DNA of 64,000 bases from Streptomyces sp. SLBN-31 (lineage in GTDB: Bacteria > Actinomycetota > Actinomycetes > Streptomycetales > Streptomycetaceae): assembly GCF_006715395.1 (NCBI RefSeq), contig NZ_VFNC01000002.1, positions 2,914,001 through 2,978,000 of the forward strand. Reading direction: 5' to 3'. The notes beneath the pieces were generated by a model that had not been told where the DNA came from, ran no database searches, and worked only from the letters and a program-made list of their open reading frames with translations. The translations under genes were made by a program, and so were the position numbers. This document shows positions 25,626-34,225 of the stretch, piece by piece. Position 1 is the stretch's first letter, and the number at the start of each line of letters is the position of its first letter.

Positions 25626-28592
25626 GTGTCCTTCGTCACCGTCGACCTGCCCGGCCCCGTGATGCTGGTGCCCGGCGGCTCTCTGGACAGACAGCTGCGC
25701 GACAAGTCTCAGCTGCACCCGGGACTGCCGACCTCGGTGACGCGGATCGCCCACGACCTCAGCGCCCTCGGCAGCGGTGTCCCCGCTCGGATCGAGGAGG
25801 GCGGCCGGGGCACAAGCCTGTTGCTGCACACGGCGGCCTACAAGCTGCGGCTGTATCCGACGGATCGCGGAACCGGCTACTTCCTGGCGAGCGTCAACCC
25901 AGTGCGACTGCGCGACCACAACGAACTCGCCGGGCGCTGCCTGCTGGTACGGCCGCCCCGGTGGCACCTGGTGCCGGAGCTGCGCGAAATACCCCAAGGT
26001 GCCGAGGCCGGCTGGGACCGGCTTCGCCAGGCCTGGCAGCGCCTGGGCGCGGTCCCCGCCGAACACCGGGAGGCCGCCGTACAGAACACGGCACAGTCCG
26101 GCTTCCTCGACATGATCGGACAACTCGTCGACGCCACCGAACGCATCACCACCCGGGAGGAACGCCGCGACGGCCCCTACCCGTACGCCTCGGTCGCCGC
26201 CACCGGCGGGCAGCGGCACACCAGGCGAGCCGCGTACGCATTCCGCCTCGCAGTGGCCGAGGCGCCCCAGGAGGGCGCTTTCGTGGAGGTGCGCGGGATG
26301 GCCGAGATGCGGGGCCAGGTCACCCGCGCGGACGGCGGTCTCGTCACCGTACGTTTCGACCGGCCCGTGTCCTGGGCGGACATTCCGCGGCAGGGCGAAC
26401 TCTCCGTGACGCCGACTTCGGTGGTCTTCGACAAGCAGCGCGAGGCGGTGGCCCTGCTCAGGACCCGGGAGAGCCGCAACCCGCGGCTGCTGCCCGCCCT
26501 GGTGGAACACCAGGTGCGCGAGATCCGGCCCGCGCCCGTGACGCCCGCCGAGCCGCTGGACGCCGACCAGCTGGAGGCGTTCCGCAAGGCCCTCGCCACG
26601 GACGACGTCCTCGTGGTCCTGGGCCCGCCCGGTACCGGCAAGACCCGCACCATCACGCAGATCGCGCACGCATGTGCCACCGGCCCGGCAGGCGGCCGCC
26701 CGAACGACGACGCGAACGGACGCGTGCTGATCACCTCGCACACCAACCGTGCGGTGGACAACGTGCTGGCTAAGCTCCCCGAGGACCTGGTCGTGGTCCG
26801 CGTGGGCAACGAGGGCAAGGTCCACGAGGACGGCCGGGCCTATCTGCTGGACCGCCAGATCAACGATCTCGCCGGAGTCGTACAAAACGCCATGGCGCTA
26901 CGCGAGGAGCGGTTCGCGCATCTGGACATCGCCGGCGCCTGGGCCGTCGAGCTGACACGGGAGCTGGACCGCCTTGGCACGCTGTCGGCTGCGGTGGACT
27001 CGGCGACCAGCGAGCTGCACACGGCCCGCCGCGCCGCCGGCGGCCCGGCACGGCAGCGCCTCGACGGCCTGAGCGTCCGGCGCGAGGTCGACCAGGGCGA
27101 ACGGGAGAAGATCGCGCAGGCCATCGCTCAGGCGTCCGACAAGTGCCGCCAGGCACAGGAGCGTTCGGGCAGCCGTGTGCTCGGCCGGGTCTTCCGCGGC
27201 CAGGCGCGGCGTTGGCAGCGACGGCTCGACGAACTGCGGGGCCGGGATGACGAACTGAGCTCCGCGCTCGCCGCCGCGGACACCGCGACCGCCGAGGCCT
27301 GCCAGGAACTGGAACGGGTCACCCGAGAGGACCCGGCCGTGCGCCGCGCCCTGCGGATTCGGGAGCAGGCGGCCGAGGACCGAACAGACTGCCTCGGGCG
27401 GGCACGCCGCGCCGCCGAGCGCGCCGTCGCCGCCGTCGCCCATCTGGACAGCCCGCCCCTTCCGAGTCCCGCCCCGGAACGTGACGAACTGCGGGCGCTG
27501 AACAGGTGGCTGGAGCGACGGCTGCCGCTGCTCACCGCTCGCCGACAGCTCGCCGCCGAGTGGCGTACCGCCATCACGGCCGAACCGGAGCAGCTGGTAC
27601 CGGAGTTCATCCGCTACGCCCATGTCGTGGGCGCAACCTGCATCGGCACGGCCTCACGGCCGGAACTGTCCGGCGTCGACTTCGACCTGGCCATCGTCGA
27701 CGAGGCGGGCCAGATCGGCATCGCCGACGCCCTCGTGCCGCTGGTCCGGGCGCGACGCGGGGTGCTCGTCGGCGACCACAAGCAGCTACCGCCGTTCCTG
27801 GACAGCGAAGTCGCCGACTGGGGCAAGGACATCGCTTCGGCAGAGCTGCGCGGGCTGATGGCGAAAAGCGCCTTGGAGCGGTTGGTCGACGGGCTGCCGG
27901 CCTCGCACATCGTCCAGCTGAGCGTGCAGCGCCGTATGCCCGTCGAGATAGCCGGCTTCGTCTCATCGACGTTCTACGGCAACCTGCTGCGCACCGAGAA
28001 GGATCATGTCCACCACGATCCCCTGTTCGACAGCCCGATCGCCTTCGTGGACACCGGCGGCCTGTCGGCCCGCGAACGGGAGGAGTCTTCGGGCCGGCGG
28101 GCCCAGGAGTCCTTCGGCCGCGCCGGGGTGTCCAACCGCTGCGAGGCACGGCTGCTGGCGCGGCTGGCGGCCTTCTATCACGGGCACGGCGGCGACTGGA
28201 CCGTGATCGTGCCCTACCGCGCCCAGGTCGCCGCGGTGGTGGCCGAGGTGTCCCAGCTGATCGGGGACGCCCAGCGCGCCAAGGCCTCGGTCGGCACGGT
28301 CGACTCCTTCCAGGGCGGCGAGCGCGAGGTCATCCTCTACGGCTTCACCCGCAGCAACGCCGAGGGCCGCATCGGCTTTCTGAAGGAACTGCGGCGCGCC
28401 AACGTCGCCTTCACCCGCGCGCAGCGGCAGCTCGTCCTGGTGGGCGATCTGGGCACGCTGCTGCGCGCCGACGACCCGGACTTCCGCGCCCTGATGCACG
28501 GCCTGTACGAGCATCTCAGGAGCTGCGGTGACATCCGGGCCAGCCACGACGTGATGGGACGGCTGGCGGCGCACGGAGGGGACGGAGCATGA
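25626..28592 (+). CDS. UPF1/DNA2-like superfamily 1 helicase (AAA domain)
   Basis: A 988-residue ATPase. Residues 1-325 are an N-terminal region without a recognised domain. The helicase core has Walker A GPPGTGKTRT (333-342), motif Ia ITSHTNRAVDNVL, Walker B DLAIVDEAGQ (D692-E693), motif III VLVGDHKQLPP, QRRMP, motif V VGTVDSFQGGEREVILY and motif VI RANVAFTRAQRQLVLVGD. About 350 residues, rich in Arg/Ala/Glu and probably coiled coil, lie between Ia and Walker B. GTG at 25626 follows GTGAGAGGC. It is coupled to its neighbours (8-base gap before, ATGA overlap after). Nucleic-acid unwinding or remodelling is likely; DNA or RNA preference cannot be told. Confidence 0.88.
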   Translation: MSFVTVDLPGPVMLVPGGSLDRQLRDKSQLHPGLPTSVTRIAHDLSALGSGVPARIEEGGRGTSLLLHTAAYKLRLYPTDRGTGYFLASVNPVRLRDHNELAGRCLLVRPPRWHLVPELREIPQGAEAGWDRLRQAWQRLGAVPAEHREAAVQNTAQSGFLDMIGQLVDATERITTREERRDGPYPYASVAATGGQRHTRRAAYAFRLAVAEAPQEGAFVEVRGMAEMRGQVTRADGGLVTVRFDRPVSWADIPRQGELSVTPTSVVFDKQREAVALLRTRESRNPRLLPALVEHQVREIRPAPVTPAEPLDADQLEAFRKALATDDVLVVLGPPGTGKTRTITQIAHACATGPAGGRPNDDANGRVLITSHTNRAVDNVLAKLPEDLVVVRVGNEGKVHEDGRAYLLDRQINDLAGVVQNAMALREERFAHLDIAGAWAVELTRELDRLGTLSAAVDSATSELHTARRAAGGPARQRLDGLSVRREVDQGEREKIAQAIAQASDKCRQAQERSGSRVLGRVFRGQARRWQRRLDELRGRDDELSSALAAADTATAEACQELERVTREDPAVRRALRIREQAAEDRTDCLGRARRAAERAVAAVAHLDSPPLPSPAPERDELRALNRWLERRLPLLTARRQLAAEWRTAITAEPEQLVPEFIRYAHVVGATCIGTASRPELSGVDFDLAIVDEAGQIGIADALVPLVRARRGVLVGDHKQLPPFLDSEVADWGKDIASAELRGLMAKSALERLVDGLPASHIVQLSVQRRMPVEIAGFVSSTFYGNLLRTEKDHVHHDPLFDSPIAFVDTGGLSAREREESSGRRAQESFGRAGVSNRCEARLLARLAAFYHGHGGDWTVIVPYRAQVAAVVAEVSQLIGDAQRAKASVGTVDSFQGGEREVILYGFTRSNAEGRIGFLKELRRANVAFTRAQRQLVLVGDLGTLLRADDPDFRALMHGLYEHLRSCGDIRASHDVMGRLAAHGGDGA

Positions 28593-29824
28593 GCGACGGG
28601 CGGAGTCTGATGCCGTTTCGACCGGAGCGCGTTCTGGAGGACGCCGCCGTCGAGCGGGGCCTGAGGCCGACCAGGCTGCACGCGTTGCTCTTGCCGGTGT
28701 GGCGGGTGGAGATCCGGGCCACTGTGACCGAGGGCGAGGACTTCCACCTCATCGACCGCTTCCTGGAACGCGGCCTGGCCCACGGTGGGCTGGAAACGGT
28801 CGCTGAACTGGCCGAGTTCTTCGCCCTGGACGAACCGCTGGTCGTACAGGCGGTCCGCTTCCTGAGCCGCACCGGTCACATCGAGGAACGGGCGGGCAGG
28901 CTTGCCCTCACCCCGCTCGGCCTGCGCTCCGTGCAGGACGACCGGCGCTACACCATCACCCGCGAGGACCGCCGCAAGCTGTGCTTCGAGGCCCTCGCCT
29001 GCACCCCGCTGGCCCGGTCCCACTACGACGAACGCACGGTCACCATGCTTTCGGGCGACGCCTTGCAGAAGGCACTGGACAGCAGGCGGTACCCGCGGTT
29101 CACGTGTGTCCATCCGACCGCGGGCTTCGACGACCGGGCACTGACCCAACTGACCCGCGGCACCGACGGCAAGGAGCGCGACCGGCTCAATCTGCCGGCC
29201 GCCCTGGACGACGTGCAAAGTCTGGGCGCCGAGGAGTTGGTTTTCCTGCCGGTGCACGTGGTGCGAGGGGTGCGCGCCAACGGGCGCCCGGGACTGCTCG
29301 TCTACGGCCAGACCGGTGTCGAGCCCGACCCGGATCTGACAGCGGTGTGCGAACGGGCTGAGCACGTGTTCGCCGTGATCGAGAATGAGGAGCGGGAGGC
29401 GGAGCGCCGCGAGGCCGGCCGCAGGGCCGCCGAGGACTGGCTGGAGAAGCAAGGGCTGGGCGCTCACCGTCCGTCACGTGGGCCCGACGGGACGTACTCG
29501 GTGGAACTCCCGGCGTCGGCGTTCGGTGACGACGGCGTCCGGCTCACCAAGGTCGGTTCCTACACCGTGTACGGCTCCAGCTTCTTCCATGTGTGGTGTC
29601 CCAGCGAGAACCTGCGCAAGCGTGCGCTCCTGGAACGGCTCGACCTGCGCCTCGCGGCAGCACGGCGGATCGACCGCGCGGCAGCAGAGACGGTCGTGGC
29701 TCGGCTGGCCAGGCAACTCCATCTCGAAGTGCCTGACCTGTGGCAGCTCCGCAAGGGAGCGGAGAAGACGGGCCGGGAGGCTCTCGCCGCCCAGCTGGAA
29801 CGCCTGACCCGCCCCGAGCCCTAA
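28589..29824 (+). CDS. Winged-helix protein of unknown function, third gene of the helicase cassette
   Basis: A 411-residue soluble protein I do not recognise. Residues about 52-115 look like a winged helix (FHLIDRFLERGL, then ETVAELAEFFALDEPLVVQAVRFLSRTGHIEERAGRLALTPLGL). The middle has a strand-rich stretch (LVFLPVHVVRGVRANGRPGLLVYGQTG), then a charged helix (IENEEREAERREAGRRAAEDWLEKQ) and a compact C-terminal part with VGSYTVYGSSFFHVWCPSENLRKRALLERL. Its ATG overlaps the helicase stop (ATGA), so the products are made together. Its TAA overlaps the convergent pirin stop. Possible roles are sensor, DNA-recognition partner or effector. Confidence 0.75.
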   Translation: MSDGRSLMPFRPERVLEDAAVERGLRPTRLHALLLPVWRVEIRATVTEGEDFHLIDRFLERGLAHGGLETVAELAEFFALDEPLVVQAVRFLSRTGHIEERAGRLALTPLGLRSVQDDRRYTITREDRRKLCFEALACTPLARSHYDERTVTMLSGDALQKALDSRRYPRFTCVHPTAGFDDRALTQLTRGTDGKERDRLNLPAALDDVQSLGAEELVFLPVHVVRGVRANGRPGLLVYGQTGVEPDPDLTAVCERAEHVFAVIENEEREAERREAGRRAAEDWLEKQGLGAHRPSRGPDGTYSVELPASAFGDDGVRLTKVGSYTVYGSSFFHVWCPSENLRKRALLERLDLRLAAARRIDRAAAETVVARLARQLHLEVPDLWQLRKGAEKTGREALAAQLERLTRPEP

Positions 29825-30480
29825 GGACTGCCCGTCATCTCCCACATCAGCAGTTCGGCGTTCGTCGTCGCGATCGCCTCCAGGTCCTTGGCGTCCGTCA
29901 GGCGGGCCGCGTCGCCCGCGGCCAGACCCTCGCCGTCCAGGGTCACTTCGCCGCGCACCACGTGGACGTACACGAAGGGGCCGTCCGGGACCGCGGTGCG
30001 CTCGCCCGCCGTCAGGCGGCGTACGTGCAGCATCGCGGCCGCTTCCGGGACCGCGTAGGGGGTGGAGTCGGCGATGCCGCGGACGATCTCGTAGGACGGG
30101 GTGCCGCCGGGTTCCCGCGGGGCCAGCCACATCTGGACGAAGGTGAGAGGCTCGGTGGTGTCGTTGCGTTCGACGTGACGTACGCCCGCCGCCGAGCTGA
30201 GGCGCTGGACGTCGCCGGGGCGCACCCGGGTCCGGTGGCCCGCCGAGTCCCGGTGCGTCAGCTCGCCCTCGACCACCCACGTCACGATCTCCGTGTGGCT
30301 GTGGGGGTGTTCGTCGAAGCCTGCGCCCGGCGCGAGGCGCTCCTCGTTGCAGGCGATGACCGCGCCGAAGCGGAGGTTGTCGGGGTCGTAGTGCGGGCCG
30401 AAGGAGAAGGCGTGCCACGACTCGATGCCGGCCGCCGCATCGCCCCCCGGGTAGCGCTCCGCAGCGCGCCGTACGTCCAT
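29821..30480 (-). CDS. Pirin family protein (bicupin)
   Basis: A 219-residue cupin protein. The N-terminal cupin has the metal-site motif GFDEHPHSHTEIVTWVVEGELTHRDS, which carries the pirin histidines and glutamate. The second cupin (VYVHVVRGEVTLDGEGLAAGDAARL) is shorter. Some pirins act as quercetin dioxygenases and others as regulators of pyruvate metabolism (established for Serratia). The ATG at 30480 follows GGGACGGG. It is convergent with, and overlaps by three bases, the last gene of the helicase cassette. Confidence 0.93.
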   Translation of the reverse strand: MDVRRAAERYPGGDAAAGIESWHAFSFGPHYDPDNLRFGAVIACNEERLAPGAGFDEHPHSHTEIVTWVVEGELTHRDSAGHRTRVRPGDVQRLSSAAGVRHVERNDTTEPLTFVQMWLAPREPGGTPSYEIVRGIADSTPYAVPEAAAMLHVRRLTAGERTAVPDGPFVYVHVVRGEVTLDGEGLAAGDAARLTDAKDLEAIATTNAELLMWEMTGSP

Positions 30481-30575
30481 CACCCGTCCCACGGTAGCGG
30501 CGCGGGCGGCGCCGCGTGGCGGCCACCGGCAACCCTGCGGCGCACTCCGTCGTCCGGATAAGGCAGTCTTGTCCC

Positions 30576-31781
30576 GTGCCCGAACCCGAAGCCACCAGGC
30601 CCGAAGCAGCCCATACCGCCGTACATGCCCACGCCGCGACCCTGAAGCGGCTGGAGAAGTCCTCCGGGTCCCTCGCCGCGCAGGCCATCGCGCGCATGGA
30701 CGAGACGCTGCCGTGGTACCGGGCCATGCCCCCGGAGAACCGTTCCTGGATCGGGTTGGTCGCCCAGGCCGGTATCGCCGCCTTCACCGAGTGGTTCCGG
30801 CACCCCGACGCCCCGCAGGCCATCTCGACCGACGTCTTCGGCACGGCCCCGCGCGAGCTGACCCGGGCCATCACGCTGCGGCAGACCGTGGAGATGGTGC
30901 GCACGACCATCGAGGTCATGGAGTCGGCCATCGACGAGGTCGCGGCCCCCGGTGACGAGAGCGTGCTGCGCGAGGCGCTGCTGGTGTACGCCCGCGAGAT
31001 CGCCTTCGCCACCGCCCAGGTGTACGCCCAGGCCGCCGAGGCACGCGGTGCCTGGGACGCGCGTCTGGAGTCGCTGGTGGTCAACGCGGTGCTCAGCGGG
31101 GAGGCCGACGAGGGGGCCGTGAGCAGGGCGGCCGCGCTCGGCTGGAACGCGCCCGAACATGTGTGTGTCGTGCTGGGTACGGCCCCGGACGGGGACTCCG
31201 AGCTGACCGTCGAGGCCATCCGGCGGGCGGCCCGGCACGCCAAGCTGCAGGTGCTGACGGGAGTGCTCGGCGACCGGCTGGTCGTCATCGCCGGCGGCAG
31301 CGACAACCCGCTCGGGGTGGCGAAATCCCTGATCGGGCCGTATGCGGCGGGGCCCGTGGTCGCGGGGCCGGTGGTGCCGGACCTGCTGGCCGCGACCCGG
31401 TCCGCGCAGGCCGCCGCCGCCGGACTCAAGGCCTGTTCGGCGTGGCAGGACGCCCCGCGGCCGGTCCTGGCGGACGATCTGCTTCCGGAGCGCGCCATCG
31501 CCGGGGACCCCGGTGCGCGCGAGCAGTTGGTGGAGGAGATCTACAGACCGCTGGAGGAGGCGGGGTCGGCTCTGCTGGAGACGCTCTCCGTCTATCTCGA
31601 ACAGGCGTCCAGCCTCGAAGGCGCGGCCCGGATGCTCTTCGTCCATCCGAACACCGTGCGCTACCGGCTTCGACGTGTGACAGACGTCACCGGCTGGTCG
31701 CCGTCTGATGTACGTTCGGCGTTCACGCTGCGGATCGCGCTGATCCTGGGGCGTCTGGCCGACGGAGATCTACCGGCCTAG
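30576..31781 (+). CDS. fasR: PucR-type regulator FasR, activator of the fab operon
   Basis: A 401-residue regulator. The central region is GGDEF-like (SLVVNAVLSGEADEGAVSRAAALGWNAPEHVCVVLG...). The C-terminal PucR HTH has SLEGAARMLFVHPNTVRYRLRRVTDVTGWSPSD. It lies immediately upstream of fabD, as FasR (SCO2386) does in S. coelicolor and FasR (Rv3208 in M. tuberculosis is a different, TetR-type protein) does not; the S. coelicolor protein activates fabDHPF. GTG at 30576 is chosen as it starts the conserved Ala/Glu-rich N-terminus; CAGTCT six bases upstream may be its -10 box. Confidence 0.85.
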   Translation: MPEPEATRPEAAHTAVHAHAATLKRLEKSSGSLAAQAIARMDETLPWYRAMPPENRSWIGLVAQAGIAAFTEWFRHPDAPQAISTDVFGTAPRELTRAITLRQTVEMVRTTIEVMESAIDEVAAPGDESVLREALLVYAREIAFATAQVYAQAAEARGAWDARLESLVVNAVLSGEADEGAVSRAAALGWNAPEHVCVVLGTAPDGDSELTVEAIRRAARHAKLQVLTGVLGDRLVVIAGGSDNPLGVAKSLIGPYAAGPVVAGPVVPDLLAATRSAQAAAAGLKACSAWQDAPRPVLADDLLPERAIAGDPGAREQLVEEIYRPLEEAGSALLETLSVYLEQASSLEGAARMLFVHPNTVRYRLRRVTDVTGWSPSDVRSAFTLRIALILGRLADGDLPA

Positions 31782-31783
31782 TC

Positions 31784-31804
31784 TTTTGTGGGGGCTCCAC
31801 AAAA
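31784..31804. promoter_or_regulatory. Palindrome between fasR and fabD (candidate FasR operator or terminator)
   Basis: A perfect inverted repeat TTTTGTGG-N5-CCACAAAA begins three bases after the fasR stop and 67 bases before fabD. It could be the FasR site in the fab promoter, a terminator of fasR, or both. A second hairpin, ACGGGC-N6-GCCCGT (31833-31850), lies in the fabD leader. Confidence 0.55.
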
Positions 31805-31870
31805 CCCCCTCGTGTTCTTCGTCCCTGTCCCCACGGGCGGCCATGCCCGTCCACAAGAGAGAGTGTGAGA

Positions 31871-32788
31871 GTGCTCGTACTCGTCGCTCCCGGCCAGGGC
31901 GCCCAGACGCCCGGCTTCCTGACTCCCTGGCTCGAACTGCCCGGCGCCGCCGACCGCGTCGCCGCCTGGTCGGACGCCATCGGACTGGACCTCGCCCACT
32001 ACGGCACCCAGGCCGATGCCGACGCCATCCGTGACACCGCGGTGGCGCAGCCGCTGCTGGTCGCGGCCGGGATCCTGTCCGCCGCGGCACTGGGTGACAT
32101 CCGGCCCGGCGCGGTCGCGGGCCACTCCGTCGGTGAGATCACCGCCGCCGCCTTCGCCGGCGTCCTCGACGACACCGCCGCGCTGACCCTCGTACGCAAG
32201 CGGGGTCTGGCGATGGCCGACGCCGCCGCGATCACCGAGACCGGCATGTCGGCGCTGCTCGGCGGCGACCCCGAGGTCTCCGTCGCGCACCTTCAGCGGC
32301 TGGGGCTGACCCCGGCGAACGTCAACGGCGCGGGCCAGATCGTCGCCGCCGGCACGCTGGAGCAGCTCGCCGCGCTGAACGAGGACAAGCCCGAGGGCGT
32401 CCGCAAGGTCGTCCCGCTGAAGGTCGCGGGCGCCTTCCACACGCACCACATGGCCCCGGCCGTGGACGCGCTGGCGAAGGCCGCCGCGGACCTCGCCCCG
32501 GCGGACCCGAAGGTCACCTACGTCTCCAACAAGGACGGTCAGGCCGTCGCCACCGGCGCCGAGGTCGTCGAGCGGCTGGTCGGCCAGGTCGCCAACCCGG
32601 TCCGCTGGGACCTGTGCATGGAGACGTTCAAGGAGCTCGGCGCGACCGCGATCGTCGAGGTCTGCCCCGGCGGCACGCTGGTGGGCCTCGCCAAGCGCGC
32701 GCTGCCCGGCGTGCAGACCCTCGCGCTCAAGACCCCCGACGACCTCGACGCGGCCCGCGCGCTCATCGCCGAGCACGCCCAGGCCTGA
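31871..32788 (+). CDS. fabD: Malonyl-CoA:ACP malonyltransferase
   Basis: A 305-residue enzyme that loads malonate onto acyl carrier protein, supplying both fatty-acid and polyketide synthesis. The active-site serine is S86 in AGHSVGE. VAPGQGAQTPG near the start and the FHTHHMAPA histidine are also in place. The start is the second GTG (31871), which gives the family opening VLVLVAPGQGAQ; another GTG at 31865 would add two residues. It is the first gene of fabD-fabH-acpP-fabF. Confidence 0.97.
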   Translation: MLVLVAPGQGAQTPGFLTPWLELPGAADRVAAWSDAIGLDLAHYGTQADADAIRDTAVAQPLLVAAGILSAAALGDIRPGAVAGHSVGEITAAAFAGVLDDTAALTLVRKRGLAMADAAAITETGMSALLGGDPEVSVAHLQRLGLTPANVNGAGQIVAAGTLEQLAALNEDKPEGVRKVVPLKVAGAFHTHHMAPAVDALAKAAADLAPADPKVTYVSNKDGQAVATGAEVVERLVGQVANPVRWDLCMETFKELGATAIVEVCPGGTLVGLAKRALPGVQTLALKTPDDLDAARALIAEHAQA

Positions 32789-32810
32789 CGCCCTAAGGAG
32801 CCGTACGAAC

Positions 32811-33812
32811 ATGTCGAAGATCAAGCCCAGCAAGGGCGCCCCGTACGCGCGCATCCTCGGCGTGGGCGGCTACCGTCCGACGCGGGTCGTGCCGAACGAG
32901 GTGATCCTCGAGACGATCGACTCCTCCGACGAGTGGATCCGTTCGCGCTCCGGCATCGAGACCCGGCACTGGGCCTCCGACGAGGAGACCGTGGCCGCGA
33001 TGTCCGTCGAGGCGTCCGGCAAGGCGATCGCCGACGCCGGGATCTCCGCCGAGCAGATCGGCGGCGTGATCGTCTCGACCGTCTCGCACTTCAAGCAGAC
33101 CCCGGCCGTGGCGACCGAGATCGCCGACAAGCTGGGCACGAACAAGGCCGCCGCCTTCGACATCTCGGCCGGCTGCGCGGGCTTCGGCTACGGCCTGACC
33201 CTCGCCAAGGGCATGATCGTCGAGGGCAGCGCCGAGTATGTCCTCGTGATCGGCGTCGAGCGGCTGTCCGACCTCACCGACCTGCACGACCGCGCCACGG
33301 CCTTCCTGTTCGGCGACGGCGCGGGCGCGGTCGTCGTCGGCCCCTCCCAGGAGCCCGCGATCGGCCCCACCGTCTGGGGCTCCGAGGGCGACAAGTCGGA
33401 GACCATCAAGCAGACCGTGCCGTGGACGGACTACCGCGAGGGCACGGTCGAGAAGTTCCCTGCGATCACGCAGGAGGGCCAGGCGGTGTTCCGCTGGGCC
33501 GTGTTCGAGATGGCGAAGGTCGCCCAGCAGGCGCTGGACGCGGCCGGAATCACCCCGAACGACCTGGACGTCTTCATTCCCCACCAGGCCAACGAGCGGA
33601 TCATCGACTCGATGGTGAAGACGCTGAAACTGCCGCAGCACGTCACGGTCGCGCGTGACGTGCGCACCACCGGCAACACCTCGGCCGCCTCGATCCCGCT
33701 CGCGATGGAGCGGCTCCTGGCGACCGGTGAGGCGAAGAGCGGCGACACCGCGCTCGTCATCGGCTTCGGGGCGGGTCTCGTCTACGCCGCGACTGTCGTT
33801 ACCCTCCCCTAG
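32811..33812 (+). CDS. fabH: 3-oxoacyl-ACP synthase III
   Basis: A 333-residue condensing enzyme that starts fatty acid chains by joining an acyl-CoA primer to malonyl-ACP. The catalytic triad is C122 (SAGCAGFGYG), H258 (PHQANER) and N289 (TTGNTSAAS). In Streptomyces FabH favours branched primers, which accounts for iso/anteiso fatty acids (known for the genus). An AAGGAG ribosome site precedes the ATG. It lies 22 bases after fabD. Confidence 0.97.
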   Translation: MSKIKPSKGAPYARILGVGGYRPTRVVPNEVILETIDSSDEWIRSRSGIETRHWASDEETVAAMSVEASGKAIADAGISAEQIGGVIVSTVSHFKQTPAVATEIADKLGTNKAAAFDISAGCAGFGYGLTLAKGMIVEGSAEYVLVIGVERLSDLTDLHDRATAFLFGDGAGAVVVGPSQEPAIGPTVWGSEGDKSETIKQTVPWTDYREGTVEKFPAITQEGQAVFRWAVFEMAKVAQQALDAAGITPNDLDVFIPHQANERIIDSMVKTLKLPQHVTVARDVRTTGNTSAASIPLAMERLLATGEAKSGDTALVIGFGAGLVYAATVVTLP

Positions 33813-33893
33813 GCACTGCGTGCCGGATCACGAACGGTCCGGACCCGCAGGACACCGCCAAACCCTCTGGATCACAAAGAAGGAGCGCCTGAC

Positions 33894-34142
33894 ATGGCCG
33901 CCACTCAGGAAGAGATCGTCGCCGGTCTCGCCGACATCGTGAACGAGATCGCCGGCATCCCGGTTGAGGACGTCCAGCTGGACAAGTCCTTCACCGACGA
34001 CCTGGACGTCGACTCGCTGTCCATGGTCGAGGTCGTCGTCGCCGCCGAAGAGCGCTTCGACGTCAAGATCCCGGACGAGGACGTCAAGAACCTCAAGACG
34101 GTCGGCGACGCGACCGACTACATCCTCAAGCACCAGGCCTGA
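33894..34142 (+). CDS. acpP: Acyl carrier protein (fatty acid synthesis)
   Basis: An 82-residue acidic carrier. The phosphopantetheine serine is S41 in DLDVDSLSMVEVV. AAGGAG precedes the ATG. It sits between fabH and fabF, as in S. coelicolor, and serves the primary type II fatty acid synthase. A stable hairpin follows the stop, which may allow more acpP than fabF message. Confidence 0.98.
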   Translation: MAATQEEIVAGLADIVNEIAGIPVEDVQLDKSFTDDLDVDSLSMVEVVVAAEERFDVKIPDEDVKNLKTVGDATDYILKHQA

Positions 34143-34173
34143 GCCCTGCTCGGGCCGGGCGCTGAACCGGCCC

Positions 34174-34191
34174 CGCCACCCGGCGGTGGCG
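34174..34191 (+). terminator. Hairpin between acpP and fabF (possible attenuator)
   Basis: CGCCACC-CGGC-GGTGGCG forms a 7-bp stem with a tetraloop 32 bases past the acpP stop, followed by CTTAATCCT. It may stop part of the transcripts or protect the 3' end of an acpP message. Confidence 0.4.
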
Positions 34192-34225
34192 CCGCTTAAT
34201 CCTCGTAATTGGAGAAAGAATTCCC

